In this document: one piece after another, positions 1 to 5,354 of the stretch
How positions within the stretch are numbered: the first letter of the stretch is position 1
Layout of the letters: each line of letters begins with the position of its first letter
NCBI GenBank assembly: GCA_020025115.1
Contig: JAHHSP010000069.1
Location: 1-6,436, forward strand
DNA from: Collinsella sp.
GTDB lineage: Bacteria; Actinomycetota; Coriobacteriia; Coriobacteriales; Coriobacteriaceae
DNA: 6,436 bases
Direction: 5' to 3'
Program-made: the position numbers and the translations under genes
Notes under the pieces: model-generated
The model's input: only the letters and a program-made list of their open reading frames with translations
What the model was told of the DNA's origin: nothing
Databases searched by the model: none

Positions 1-213
1 ATCAAGGAGCATCTGACGCAGCTCGCCCGCGGCATCGACGAGGGCTCCAACTGCATCGGCTATCATCTGTGGACGTTCATCGACTGCTGGCGCTGGCTGA
101 ACGGGCACAAGAACCGCTACGGGTTGGTCGAGCTCGACCGCGATACGCAGCAGCGCCGCGTCAAGAAGAGCGGCCGTTGGTACAAGCAGCTCGCCGAGGC
201 CCACGGTTTTTAG
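1..213 (+). CDS. Glycoside hydrolase family 1 (beta-glucosidase / 6-phospho-beta-glucosidase), C-terminal fragment
   Basis: Frame 1 is open from the window edge to TAG at 211-213 and gives the last 70 residues of a GH1 enzyme. GH1 proteins are (beta/alpha)8-barrel retaining glycosidases, usually about 450-490 aa, so roughly 85% of the gene lies upstream, including both catalytic glutamates. The recognisable part is the family's C-terminal signature: GYHLWTFIDCWRWLNG (fragment residues 20-35), then KNRYGLVELD (37-46), then KKSGRWYKQL (55-64). The DUF3284 and PTS IIA genes downstream suggest it cleaves a beta-glucoside imported as a 6-phosphate. Against a simple call, the residue before the conserved W-x-N-G is Arg31. 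This position is usually Ser in phospho-glycosidases and Glu in enzymes acting on free glycosides. The GH1 family is secure; the exact substrate is not. Confidence 0.93.
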   Translation: MKEHLTQLARGIDEGSNCIGYHLWTFIDCWRWLNGHKNRYGLVELDRDTQQRRVKKSGRWYKQLAEAHGF

Positions 214-222
214 GGCACCGCG

Positions 223-252
223 CGGCCCGGGCGACGCCCGCCCGGGCCGTTT
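223..252 (+). terminator. Terminator-like hairpin between GH1 and DUF3284 genes
   Basis: Arms CGGCCCGGGCG (223-233) and CGCCCGGGCCG (239-249) form a perfect 11-bp, nearly all G/C stem with a 5-nt loop, followed by only three T (250-252). It starts 10 bases after the GH1 stop. The next gene's Shine-Dalgarno begins at 255, so no promoter fits between hairpin and start codon. The T-run is weak, so it probably acts as a partial terminator or a 3'-end-protecting stem that lowers expression of the downstream genes relative to GH1. Confidence 0.7.
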
Positions 253-265
253 ATGAGGAGGGGTA

Positions 266-781
266 ATGAAGGTACAGGTCAAGATGGGCGTGTCGGCCGA
301 GGGGCTGTTCGACAGCATCGCCTCGTCCGTGCTCTACGACGCGGAGCAGGCGCGTGGCAAGAAGGTTCCCGCCAAGAAGCTCAAAGCCGGGTTCTCCTAT
401 CAGAAGACCCTTGGCTCCAAACTCGGCGGTACCCAGCACGTGACGACTAAGATCACCGAGTTCGAGCCCCCGTATCGCTATGAGGCGTCGATCGTGTCGT
501 CTCAGGGCGTCAACACCGTTCGCTATGAGATCGAGCCGACGTCCGATGGCCGTGCGGTCAGCGTATGCTACGAGGAGACCTATGCGGGCGATAAGGCCCT
601 GAACGATCTCAACGGCAAGCTCATGGGGGCCTTGTACAGTCCCTTCGCGAAACGAAAGATCAAAAAGCGCCTGCGTGACATGGAAACGTATATAAAGGAG
701 CAAGAGGCCCATATCCGTCAGGACGACCCGGATCGGGTTGGGGCCGAGGACGCGGCGGATCATGCCGCAGAGAGCGAGTGA
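266..781 (+). CDS. DUF3284 domain-containing protein
   Basis: The gene encodes a 171-aa soluble protein with no signal peptide or membrane segment. I recognise it as DUF3284, a family of unknown function whose genes commonly lie beside GH1 and lactose/cellobiose PTS genes, as here. The N-terminal part (1-55) carries LFDSIASSVLYD. The middle (about 56-107) alternates hydrophobic and polar residues as a run of beta strands (TKITEFEPPYRYEASI, then NTVRYEIEP, then AVSVCYEETYAG). Residues 115-148 look helical and basic (SPFAKRKIKKRLRDMETYI). The strand-rich core plus long C-terminal helix resembles a START/SRPBCC-type fold, but that is inference. The tail (about 150-171) is acidic and probably disordered. 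The ATG at 266 is supported by AGGAGG at 256-261. The stop lies 4 bases before the IIA start, so the two are cotranscribed and probably translationally coupled. Confidence 0.85.
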   Translation: MKVQVKMGVSAEGLFDSIASSVLYDAEQARGKKVPAKKLKAGFSYQKTLGSKLGGTQHVTTKITEFEPPYRYEASIVSSQGVNTVRYEIEPTSDGRAVSVCYEETYAGDKALNDLNGKLMGALYSPFAKRKIKKRLRDMETYIKEQEAHIRQDDPDRVGAEDAADHAAESE

Positions 782-785
782 CGAT

Positions 786-1103
786 ATGGAAGACATGAAC
801 AAGATCGATATGGCGTGTTTCGAGATCATCGCCAACGTCGGCTCGGCGCGCAGCTGCTTCATCGAGGCCATCGACCTGGCCGGCGAGGGCAAGATCGAGG
901 AGGCCGAGGCCCGTATCGCCGAGGGCGAGCAGTTCTTCCTGGTCGGCCATGCCAAGCATGGCGAGATGATCGCGCAGGAGGCCGCCGGTGAGCACATCGA
1001 TCCGAGCATCATCCTCATTCACGCGGAGGACCAGCTCATGAGCGCCGAAACCTTCAAGATCCTTGCCGGCAAGTTCATCGACCTCGCCAAGCGTCAAGCC
1101 TAA
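786..1103 (+). CDS. PTS system lactose/cellobiose-specific EIIA component
   Basis: The gene encodes a 105-aa cytoplasmic phosphocarrier that takes phosphate from HPr and passes it to a IIB protein during beta-glucoside or lactose uptake. The length matches the family (about 100-115 aa), which folds as a trimeric three-helix bundle. Visible family features are FEIIANVGSARS (12-23), the first helix with the conserved G-x-A-R-S, then AKHGEMIAQEAAGE (56-69), then ILIHAEDQLM (76-85). His79 is the predicted phosphorylation site, equivalent to His78 of lactococcal LacF, and Asp82 matches the metal-binding Asp of the trimer core. The usual H-x-Q-D-H-L-M motif reads H-A-E-D-Q-L-M here, so the second histidine is glutamine. 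I chose ATG 786 over the in-frame ATG at 738 because 738 lies deep inside the DUF3284 gene and adds residues outside the family. ATG 795 remains possible. The IIB and IIC genes are not in the window. Confidence 0.93.
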   Translation: MEDMNKIDMACFEIIANVGSARSCFIEAIDLAGEGKIEEAEARIAEGEQFFLVGHAKHGEMIAQEAAGEHIDPSIILIHAEDQLMSAETFKILAGKFIDLAKRQA

Positions 1104-1115
1104 GGGGCGCTCGAT

Positions 1116-1134
1116 AGGCCCTGCCAGGGCCTTT
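1116..1134 (+). terminator. Intrinsic terminator after PTS IIA gene (first of two)
   Basis: AGGCCC (1116-1121) and GGGCCT (1127-1132) form a stem around the loop TGCCA, followed by TTT (1132-1134). GGCGC (1106-1110) and GCGCC (1135-1139) can add an outer stem. It starts 12 bases after the IIA stop codon. The T-run is short, so it is probably weaker than the hairpin that follows. Confidence 0.6.
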
Positions 1135-1164
1135 GCGCCGGTTGATTCGAAGTTCGCCCGCCAG

Positions 1165-1184
1165 ATGGGGACGGCCCCATTTTT
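1165..1184 (+). terminator. Intrinsic terminator closing the PTS cluster (second of two)
   Basis: ATGGGG (1165-1170) and CCCCAT (1175-1180) form a perfect 6-bp stem around ACGG, followed by TTTTT (1180-1184). The T-run is on the + strand only, so it ends the sugar-cluster transcript before it runs into the convergent LacI-family gene. I see no T-tailed hairpin serving the opposite strand here. Confidence 0.75.
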
Positions 1185-1219
1185 CGAAAACCCCTCCGCC
1201 TTGTCCGGATTCGCGAGCC

Positions 1220-2218
1220 CTAGGAAACCCCGATGATCGAGGGGAGCCAGGTGATGTCCTCTTCGACGTAGGCGGTCTTCCCCGATCCCGTGCGCCCCTG
1301 CTCGATCATCGAGAGTATCTCAGAGGCCGCCATCGACCCGATCTCGATGGAGGGAGGGCAGACGGTGGTGATGCTGGGGTGGAAATAGGTCTTGGTATCC
1401 AGATAGTCATAACAGGCGAAGGAGATGTCGCGCCCAATGTGCAGGCCGAGTTCCATCAACGCCTGCTGCGCCCCGCGCCCGCGGCCGTAGTTGAGGGCGA
1501 AAATGCAATCGACTCCGTCTTCGCGCACGAGCCGCATCATGTCCCGGTAGCCGCATTCGCGCGAGTATCCGCCGATGCGCACGACGGCGTTCCCGCGTGG
1601 AAGCCCCGCCTCGTCGAACCCATCGAGGACACCGCCGAGACGCTCGCGCGAGACGTAGTCGTCCTGCGTGGCCGCAAGCACGCCTATCCGTTCGTGGCCG
1701 GCGGCTATCATGCGCCGGGTCACATCGCGCGAGCCGCGCCTGCTGGCCGAGAGAATGTTATCCACGCAAGGGTAGGGGAGGGGGTTCGAGACGGCGATCA
1801 CGGGCACCCCGCAATGCTCGATGAGGTCCTCGGCATGCTCATCTTCGATGGGCTCGCACAAGATAATCCCGTCGACCCGGCGGTCGATCAGGTTCTCCAG
1901 CTTGCGCACGAACGTGTCGCGGTCCTCGCGAAAGCCGCTCAGGATGATGCTGTAATCGTTGAGCTCCATCTCGCGCTCGACCTGGGCGACCATGCTTACG
2001 GCGAAATGGTTGAGCATGTTGTTGATGAGCAGTCCGATCGCCATGCTGCGATTGGAGCGCAGGCTGCGCGCCAGGTAATTGCTCCGGTATCCCAGCTCGC
2101 GGATGGCAGATTCGACGCGCTCCCGGTTGGCGGCTTTGAGATGATGACCGTTGAGGTAGCGCGAGACGGTCCCGGCAGAGACTCCCGCGCGCTTGGCGAC
2201 TTCTTGGATCGTGGACAC
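1220..2218 (-). CDS. LacI-family transcriptional regulator
   Basis: The gene encodes a 332-aa one-component repressor or activator of the LacI/GalR family, which has a standard length near 330-340 aa. The N-terminal helix-turn-helix is TIQEVAKRAGVSAGTVSRYL (residues 3-22). The hinge helix is LARSLRSNRS (49-58), with Leu53 at the position that inserts into the operator's minor groove. Residues about 60-332 form the two-lobed periplasmic-binding-protein-like effector and dimerisation domain, with landmarks VDGIILCEP (115-123), VDNILSASRRGSRDV (152-166), AAGHERIGVLAAT (172-184) and SITTVCPPSIEIGSMA (282-297). The start is GTG at 2218-2216, preceded by GGAG with a 7-base gap. The gene converges on the GH1/DUF3284/IIA cluster and diverges from rpsA. 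A sugar-responsive role over the neighbouring cluster is likely by position but not shown, and its ligand cannot be read from the sequence. Confidence 0.95.
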   Translation of the reverse strand: MSTIQEVAKRAGVSAGTVSRYLNGHHLKAANRERVESAIRELGYRSNYLARSLRSNRSMAIGLLINNMLNHFAVSMVAQVEREMELNDYSIILSGFREDRDTFVRKLENLIDRRVDGIILCEPIEDEHAEDLIEHCGVPVIAVSNPLPYPCVDNILSASRRGSRDVTRRMIAAGHERIGVLAATQDDYVSRERLGGVLDGFDEAGLPRGNAVVRIGGYSRECGYRDMMRLVREDGVDCIFALNYGRGRGAQQALMELGLHIGRDISFACYDYLDTKTYFHPSITTVCPPSIEIGSMAASEILSMIEQGRTGSGKTAYVEEDITWLPSIIGVS

Positions 2219-2322
2219 GACGACACTCCGACTTGAGTAGCTTTCGGAAGGCTATTTTACGCGAGCCGCTTCGGGTGGATCGGCGCTTGCGGTCCGTTTG
2301 CGACCATAGACGAAAAAATCCC

Positions 2323-2352
2323 ATATAACGCTTGAAAATGGGGAACTTTCAA
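2323..2352 (-). promoter_or_regulatory. Candidate promoter for the LacI-family gene
   Basis: Read on the minus strand, TTGAAA (complement of 2347-2352) is followed 18 bases later by TTATAT (2328-2323), or 19 bases later by TATATG. The -35 box matches 5 of 6 bases of TTGACA; the -10 match is modest. Transcription would start near 2316 and leave a leader of about 100 nt before the GTG. The TTGAAA box is one arm of the inverted repeat whose other arm is the -35 box of the opposing candidate promoter. Confidence 0.4.
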
Positions 2353-2360
2353 CGTAACCT
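2332..2360 (+). promoter_or_regulatory. Candidate promoter for rpsA
   Basis: TTGAAA (2332-2337) and TAACCT (2355-2360) are separated by exactly 17 bases. TTGAAA matches the -35 consensus at 5 of 6 positions. TAACCT fits the TAnnnT form common for -10 boxes in actinobacteria. Transcription would begin near 2367 and give an rpsA leader of roughly 150 nt. The spacer contains TTTCAA, the minus-strand -35 box, so the two polymerases would compete for this site. Confidence 0.45.
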
Positions 2361-2367
2361 AATGAAC

Positions 2368-2388
2368 CGTGAATGTTTATAGTTCACG
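2368..2388. repeat. Inverted repeat CGTGAA-N9-TTCACG at the predicted rpsA transcription start
   Basis: CGTGAA (2368-2373) and TTCACG (2383-2388) are perfect 6-bp complements around TGTTTATAG. It lies directly downstream of the TAACCT box, where it could be a regulator's operator or the first stem of the rpsA leader RNA. It lacks the central CG typical of LacI-family operators, so I do not assign it to the neighbouring regulator. Confidence 0.45.
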
Positions 2389-2514
2389 TCAGTATCTGTC
2401 GGCCCCCGAGATTGTTCCAAACGGTGCGCGCGCGCTGGCGGCTTGACCGCTCTTTGCAAGCAACCATCTGCAGGTCAGGTAATCGGGGCCCCGTAGTTCG
2501 AAAGGGGTCCACCT
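2389..2514 (+). promoter_or_regulatory. Structured 5' leader of rpsA with a Shine-Dalgarno-sequestering hairpin
   Basis: No coding frame is evident here. GCGG (2438-2441) and CCGC (2447-2450) form a hairpin around CTTGA, which competes with GCTTG (2441-2445) pairing to CAAGC (2457-2461). The last and strongest stem pairs GGGCCCC (2486-2492) with GGGGTCC (2504-2510), 7 bp including one G-U, around an 11-nt loop. It buries the GGGG core of the Shine-Dalgarno (2501-2507) that serves the TTG start. In well-studied bacteria S1 represses its own mRNA through a folded leader; a similar role here is inference. Confidence 0.5.
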
Positions 2515-3675
2515 TTGAGTGAGATTCAGAACTCGTCCATCTTCTCCCTCGACGACGTCGATACCGAGGAGATGAACAACCTCATCGACAACTCCATCAC
2601 CGATTTCGATGAGGGCGACCTGGTCAACGGCACCGTTGTGAAGATCGAGCGCGACGAGGTCCTCGTCGACATCGGCTTCAAGTCCGAGGGCGTCATCCCC
2701 GTCCGCGAGCTCTCCATCCGCAAGGATGCCAACCCCGCCGACCTCGTGGCGCTGGGCGACTCCATCGAGGCGCTCGTGCTCCAGAAGGAGGACAAGGACG
2801 GTCGTCTGGTTCTCTCCAAGAAGCGCGCCGAGTACGAGCGTGCCTGGAACCGCATCGAGGAGAAGTTCAACGCCGGCGAGAACGTTGAGGGCGAGGTCAT
2901 CGAGGTCGTCAAGGGCGGTCTCATCCTCGACATCGGCCTGCGCGGCTTCCTGCCCGCTTCCCTCGTCGACCTTCGCCGCGTGAAGGACCTCACCTCCTAC
3001 CTCGGCACCCGCATCGAGGCTCGCGTCATCGAGATGGATCGCAACCGCAACAACGTCGTGCTCTCCCGCCGCGTTGTCCTCGAGGAGTCCCGCAAGGCCG
3101 AGCGCTCCGAGATCCTCTCCAAGCTCAAGAGCGGCATGCGCCTCAAGGGCACCGTTTCCTCCATCGTGGACTTCGGCGCCTTCGTGGATCTGGGCGGCAT
3201 CGACGGCCTCATCCACATCTCCGAGCTCTCTTGGAACCACGTCAACCACCCCTCCGAGGTCGTCAAGGTCGGCCAGGAGGTCGAGGTCGAGGTGCTCGAC
3301 GTCGATCTGAACCGCGAGCGCATCTCCCTCGGTCTCAAGCAGACCACCGAGGATCCGTGGCGTGCCCTGGTCAAGAAGTACCCCGTGGGCGCCATCGTCG
3401 AGGGCACCGTCACCAAGCTCGTGCCCTTCGGCGCGTTCGTCGACCTCGGTGACGGCATCGAGGGTCTCGTGCACATCTCCGAGATGGCCAACAAGCACGT
3501 GGATCAGCCTGCCCAGGTCACCGCTGTGGGCTCCAAGGTCCAGGTCAAGGTCATGGAGATCGACCTCGACCGTCGTCGCATCTCCCTGTCCATGAAGTCC
3601 GCTGCCGAGACCCTCGGCATCGAGATCGAGGTCACCCCGCTCGAGGGTGAGGAGAAGGCCGAGGACGCCGAGTAA
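2515..3675 (+). CDS. rpsA: 30S ribosomal protein S1
   Basis: The gene encodes a 386-aa RNA-binding protein that helps the 30S subunit capture and unfold mRNA. It has four S1 (OB-fold) domains: about 33-104, 119-187, 205-275 and 289-361. The first two are divergent (GTVVKIERDEVLVDIG and GEVIEVVKGGLILDIG). The last two are classic and similar to each other (GTVSSIVDFGAFVDLGG.DGLIHISEL and GTVTKLVPFGAFVDLGDG.EGLVHISEM). E. coli S1 has six domains and 557 aa; four domains is usual for actinobacteria and Bacillus-type homologues. The N-terminal 32 residues and the C-terminal tail (about 375-386) are acidic. The start is TTG at 2515, because an in-frame TAG lies at 2494, no ATG or GTG lies between, and A3G4 at 2501-2507 sits 7 bases ahead. 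Codons are strongly biased to C-ending forms (CTC, GTC, ATC, GGC), which fits very high expression. Confidence 0.95.
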   Translation: MSEIQNSSIFSLDDVDTEEMNNLIDNSITDFDEGDLVNGTVVKIERDEVLVDIGFKSEGVIPVRELSIRKDANPADLVALGDSIEALVLQKEDKDGRLVLSKKRAEYERAWNRIEEKFNAGENVEGEVIEVVKGGLILDIGLRGFLPASLVDLRRVKDLTSYLGTRIEARVIEMDRNRNNVVLSRRVVLEESRKAERSEILSKLKSGMRLKGTVSSIVDFGAFVDLGGIDGLIHISELSWNHVNHPSEVVKVGQEVEVEVLDVDLNRERISLGLKQTTEDPWRALVKKYPVGAIVEGTVTKLVPFGAFVDLGDGIEGLVHISEMANKHVDQPAQVTAVGSKVQVKVMEIDLDRRRISLSMKSAAETLGIEIEVTPLEGEEKAEDAE

Positions 3676-3714
3676 ATCTCCGGCATAACGCCTTTGAACC
3701 TCAGGTTCGCTGCA

Positions 3715-3745
3715 GGCCCCGACGCTTGTGCGTCGGGGCCTTTTT
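3715..3745 (+). terminator. Strong intrinsic terminator after rpsA
   Basis: GGCCCCGACGC (3715-3725) and GCGTCGGGGCC (3730-3740) form a perfect 11-bp stem with a TTGT loop, followed by five T (3741-3745). This is the best terminator in the window. The Shine-Dalgarno of the next gene begins at 3747, so any transcript of that gene that starts upstream must read through the hairpin, and no promoter fits between them. A small palindrome, GAACCT-C-AGGTTC (3696-3708), lies just ahead of it. Confidence 0.92.
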
Positions 3746-3759
3746 CAAGGAGTGTGAAA

Positions 3760-5187
3760 ATGAACAACGATCTCGTCTCCCGTGTCGACGCATATGTGGA
3801 GGACGTTTGGGAGGATGTCGTCGCCGATATCGCCTCCCTCGTTTCCCATCCCTCGATCGCGGACGCTTCGCTCGCTCAAGATGGTGCCCCGTTCGGCCCC
3901 GAGGTGCGTTCAGCTCTCGATCGCGCTCTGTCCATCGCTCAGCGCCTGGGTTATCAGGTGAGTGACGATGCGGGGTATGTGGGTATGGCCGACATTCCGG
4001 GCGAGCGCGAGGAGCAACTCGCCACCATCGCGCACGTCGATGTCGTCCCCGCCGGCCCCGGTTGGGCCACCGACCCGTTTTCCATGGAGCGTCGCGAGGG
4101 CTGGCTGCTCGGTCGCGGTGTGATCGACGCCAAGGGCCCCGCCGTCCTGTCGCTTTACGCAGGCGCGTTCTTCCTGCGTGAGAAGATCGCTCCGCGCTAC
4201 ACGTTCCGTGCGCTCCTCGGCTGTGACGAGGAGGTGGGCATGACCGACGTCAAACACTACCTGGCCGGCCATGAGCAACCGCTGTTCCTCTTCACCCCCG
4301 ATGCCGAGTTCCCGGTGTGCAACGCCGAGAAGGGCTGCTTTGGCGGCACGTTCAAGAGCGCGAGGATCGAGAACGGCGTCATACGCTCTTGGGCCGGAGC
4401 CGAGGCGACCAACGCCATCCCCAGCCAGTCCGAGTGCGTCATCGCCGTGCCCCTGTCCGATCTTCCCGCTCCACAGGCCAATGCGGGCCGCATCGCGCTC
4501 GAGGAGGCCGGCGAGGGCCGCACGCGCATCTTCGCCCAGGGAATCGGCGGACACGCCTCCCTGCCCGAGGGCACGATCAACGCCATCGCGCTCGTGGTGG
4601 GTTATCTGCGTGAGGTGATGGATATACGGCCCGGCCTGTTCGATCCGGCGGAGTGCTCCTTCCTCGATCTGCTTTCCGTGGTGCATGACGGCACGGCGGG
4701 GGAGGGTTTGGGCATCGCCGCCGAGAGTGATGCCTTTGGCGCCCTTACTTGCAACGCTGGTACGGTCGAGGTGGCGGACGGACATATCCTCCAGACCATC
4801 GACGTCCGTTATCCCGATTCCACCACCGCCGATGAGATGGTCATGATCTGCGGTGCCCATGCGTCTCGATATGAAGCCGAGTTCATCGCCGGCCGCGCCA
4901 AGGAACCTTTCAGCGTCTCCGCGGACAGCCCGGCGGTCCGCGCACTGCTCAATACGTATCGCGAGGTCACAGGCAAGCCCGCAGAGCCCTTCTCCATGGG
5001 CGGCGGCACGTATGCGCGCAACTTCGAGAGCGCCGTCTCGTTTGGCCCCGAGGATAACGGCCTGGAGCTCCCCGCGTGGGCGGGCAGCATGCACGGCCCG
5101 AACGAGGCCGCCAACGAGCAGCTCCTGCGCGACGCCCTCAAGATGTACATCATCGCGCTCGTGCGTCTGAACGAATTGGAGTTCTAG
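3760..5187 (+). CDS. PepV-like M20 family metallo-dipeptidase (Sapep-type, Xaa-His dipeptidase)
   Basis: The gene encodes a 475-aa cytoplasmic di-zinc/manganese dipeptidase, close to the length of lactobacillus PepV (about 470 aa), which cleaves a broad range of dipeptides. Predicted metal and catalytic residues are visible: H92-x-D94 in AHVDVVPAGPGW, D123 in GRGVIDAKGP, the E157-E158 pair in GCDEEVGM, D181 in TPDAEFPVCNAEKG, and H445 in SMHGPNEAANEQ. The lid/dimerisation domain holds H265 in GIGGHASLPEGTINA and R350 in IDVRYPDSTT. MGGGTYAR (413-420) is the family's oxyanion/substrate loop. All key residues are present, so it should be active. I chose ATG 3760 because AAGGAG (3747-3752) sits 7 bases before it. 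The in-frame TTG or other codons upstream would place coding sequence across the terminator. No signal peptide is seen. The stop codon is one base from the next start. Confidence 0.94.
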   Translation: MNNDLVSRVDAYVEDVWEDVVADIASLVSHPSIADASLAQDGAPFGPEVRSALDRALSIAQRLGYQVSDDAGYVGMADIPGEREEQLATIAHVDVVPAGPGWATDPFSMERREGWLLGRGVIDAKGPAVLSLYAGAFFLREKIAPRYTFRALLGCDEEVGMTDVKHYLAGHEQPLFLFTPDAEFPVCNAEKGCFGGTFKSARIENGVIRSWAGAEATNAIPSQSECVIAVPLSDLPAPQANAGRIALEEAGEGRTRIFAQGIGGHASLPEGTINAIALVVGYLREVMDIRPGLFDPAECSFLDLLSVVHDGTAGEGLGIAAESDAFGALTCNAGTVEVADGHILQTIDVRYPDSTTADEMVMICGAHASRYEAEFIAGRAKEPFSVSADSPAVRALLNTYREVTGKPAEPFSMGGGTYARNFESAVSFGPEDNGLELPAWAGSMHGPNEAANEQLLRDALKMYIIALVRLNELEF

Positions 5188-5188
5188 C

Positions 5189-5347
5189 ATGGAAGCCCCG
5201 AATATCTGGGAACAGCTCTTCTATATCGCGATCATCGCGGTGTCCATGGTGTTCGGCGGGCATCTGTACCGTAAACGCCATGATGTCCCGAGCGTCAAGA
5301 AGGCGGACCAGCCCACCAAGAAGAAGCGCCCGAAAAAGAAGCGCTAG
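5189..5347 (+). CDS. Small single-pass membrane protein with a Lys/Arg-rich tail
   Basis: The gene encodes a 52-aa hypothetical protein. The start is ATG at 5189, with GGAG at 5178-5181 (7-base gap) inside the dipeptidase gene and only one base between that gene's stop and this start, so translation is probably coupled. Residues 10-27 (LFYIAIIAVSMVFGGHLY) are a plausible transmembrane helix. Residues 28-52 are extremely basic, ending KKKRPKKKR. By the positive-inside rule the tail should be cytoplasmic and the N-terminus outside. I do not recognise a family. Basic tails like this can contact RNA, ribosomes or acidic phospholipids, but no function is assigned. The clear start signal, coupling and helix-plus-tail composition support a real gene despite its size. 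Confidence 0.75.
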   Translation: MEAPNIWEQLFYIAIIAVSMVFGGHLYRKRHDVPSVKKADQPTKKKRPKKKR

Positions 5348-5354
5348 GGCGTTG

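Noticed and set aside
738..785. Upstream ATG for the PTS IIA gene at 738
   Set aside because: It lies 44 bases inside the DUF3284 gene, lacks a ribosome binding site and adds 16 residues not typical of the family.
251..1018. Open frame of 255 codons on the minus strand opposite DUF3284 and IIA
   Set aside because: It is a shadow of two recognisable genes on the plus strand, and no ribosome binding site supports it.
1133..2236. Open frame of 367 codons on the plus strand opposite the LacI-family gene
   Set aside because: It runs through the sugar-cluster terminator and opposes a gene with a clear helix-turn-helix and effector domain. The protein is Pro/Arg/Asp-rich with no recognisable domain.
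2332..2352. TTGAAA-N9-TTTCAA as a LacI-family operator
   Set aside because: LacI-family operators are usually compact palindromes with a central CG. This repeat has a 9-base asymmetric centre and is better explained as two opposed -35 boxes.
2389..3498. Long open frame of 369 codons on the minus strand opposite rpsA
   Set aside because: It is the antisense shadow of a C-ending, codon-biased gene. Its translation is a low-complexity run of D, E, L, A and G, with no ribosome binding site or domain, while the plus strand encodes an unmistakable S1 protein.
3694..3759. Upstream in-frame extension of the M20 dipeptidase starting at 3694
   Set aside because: It would translate through the terminator stem, has no Shine-Dalgarno, and adds residues absent from the family. 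ATG 3760 has AAGGAG at ideal spacing.
3910..5190. Open frame of 426 codons on the minus strand opposite the dipeptidase
   Set aside because: It is antisense to a gene with all M20 catalytic motifs. The translation shows no family features and exists because of high GC content.
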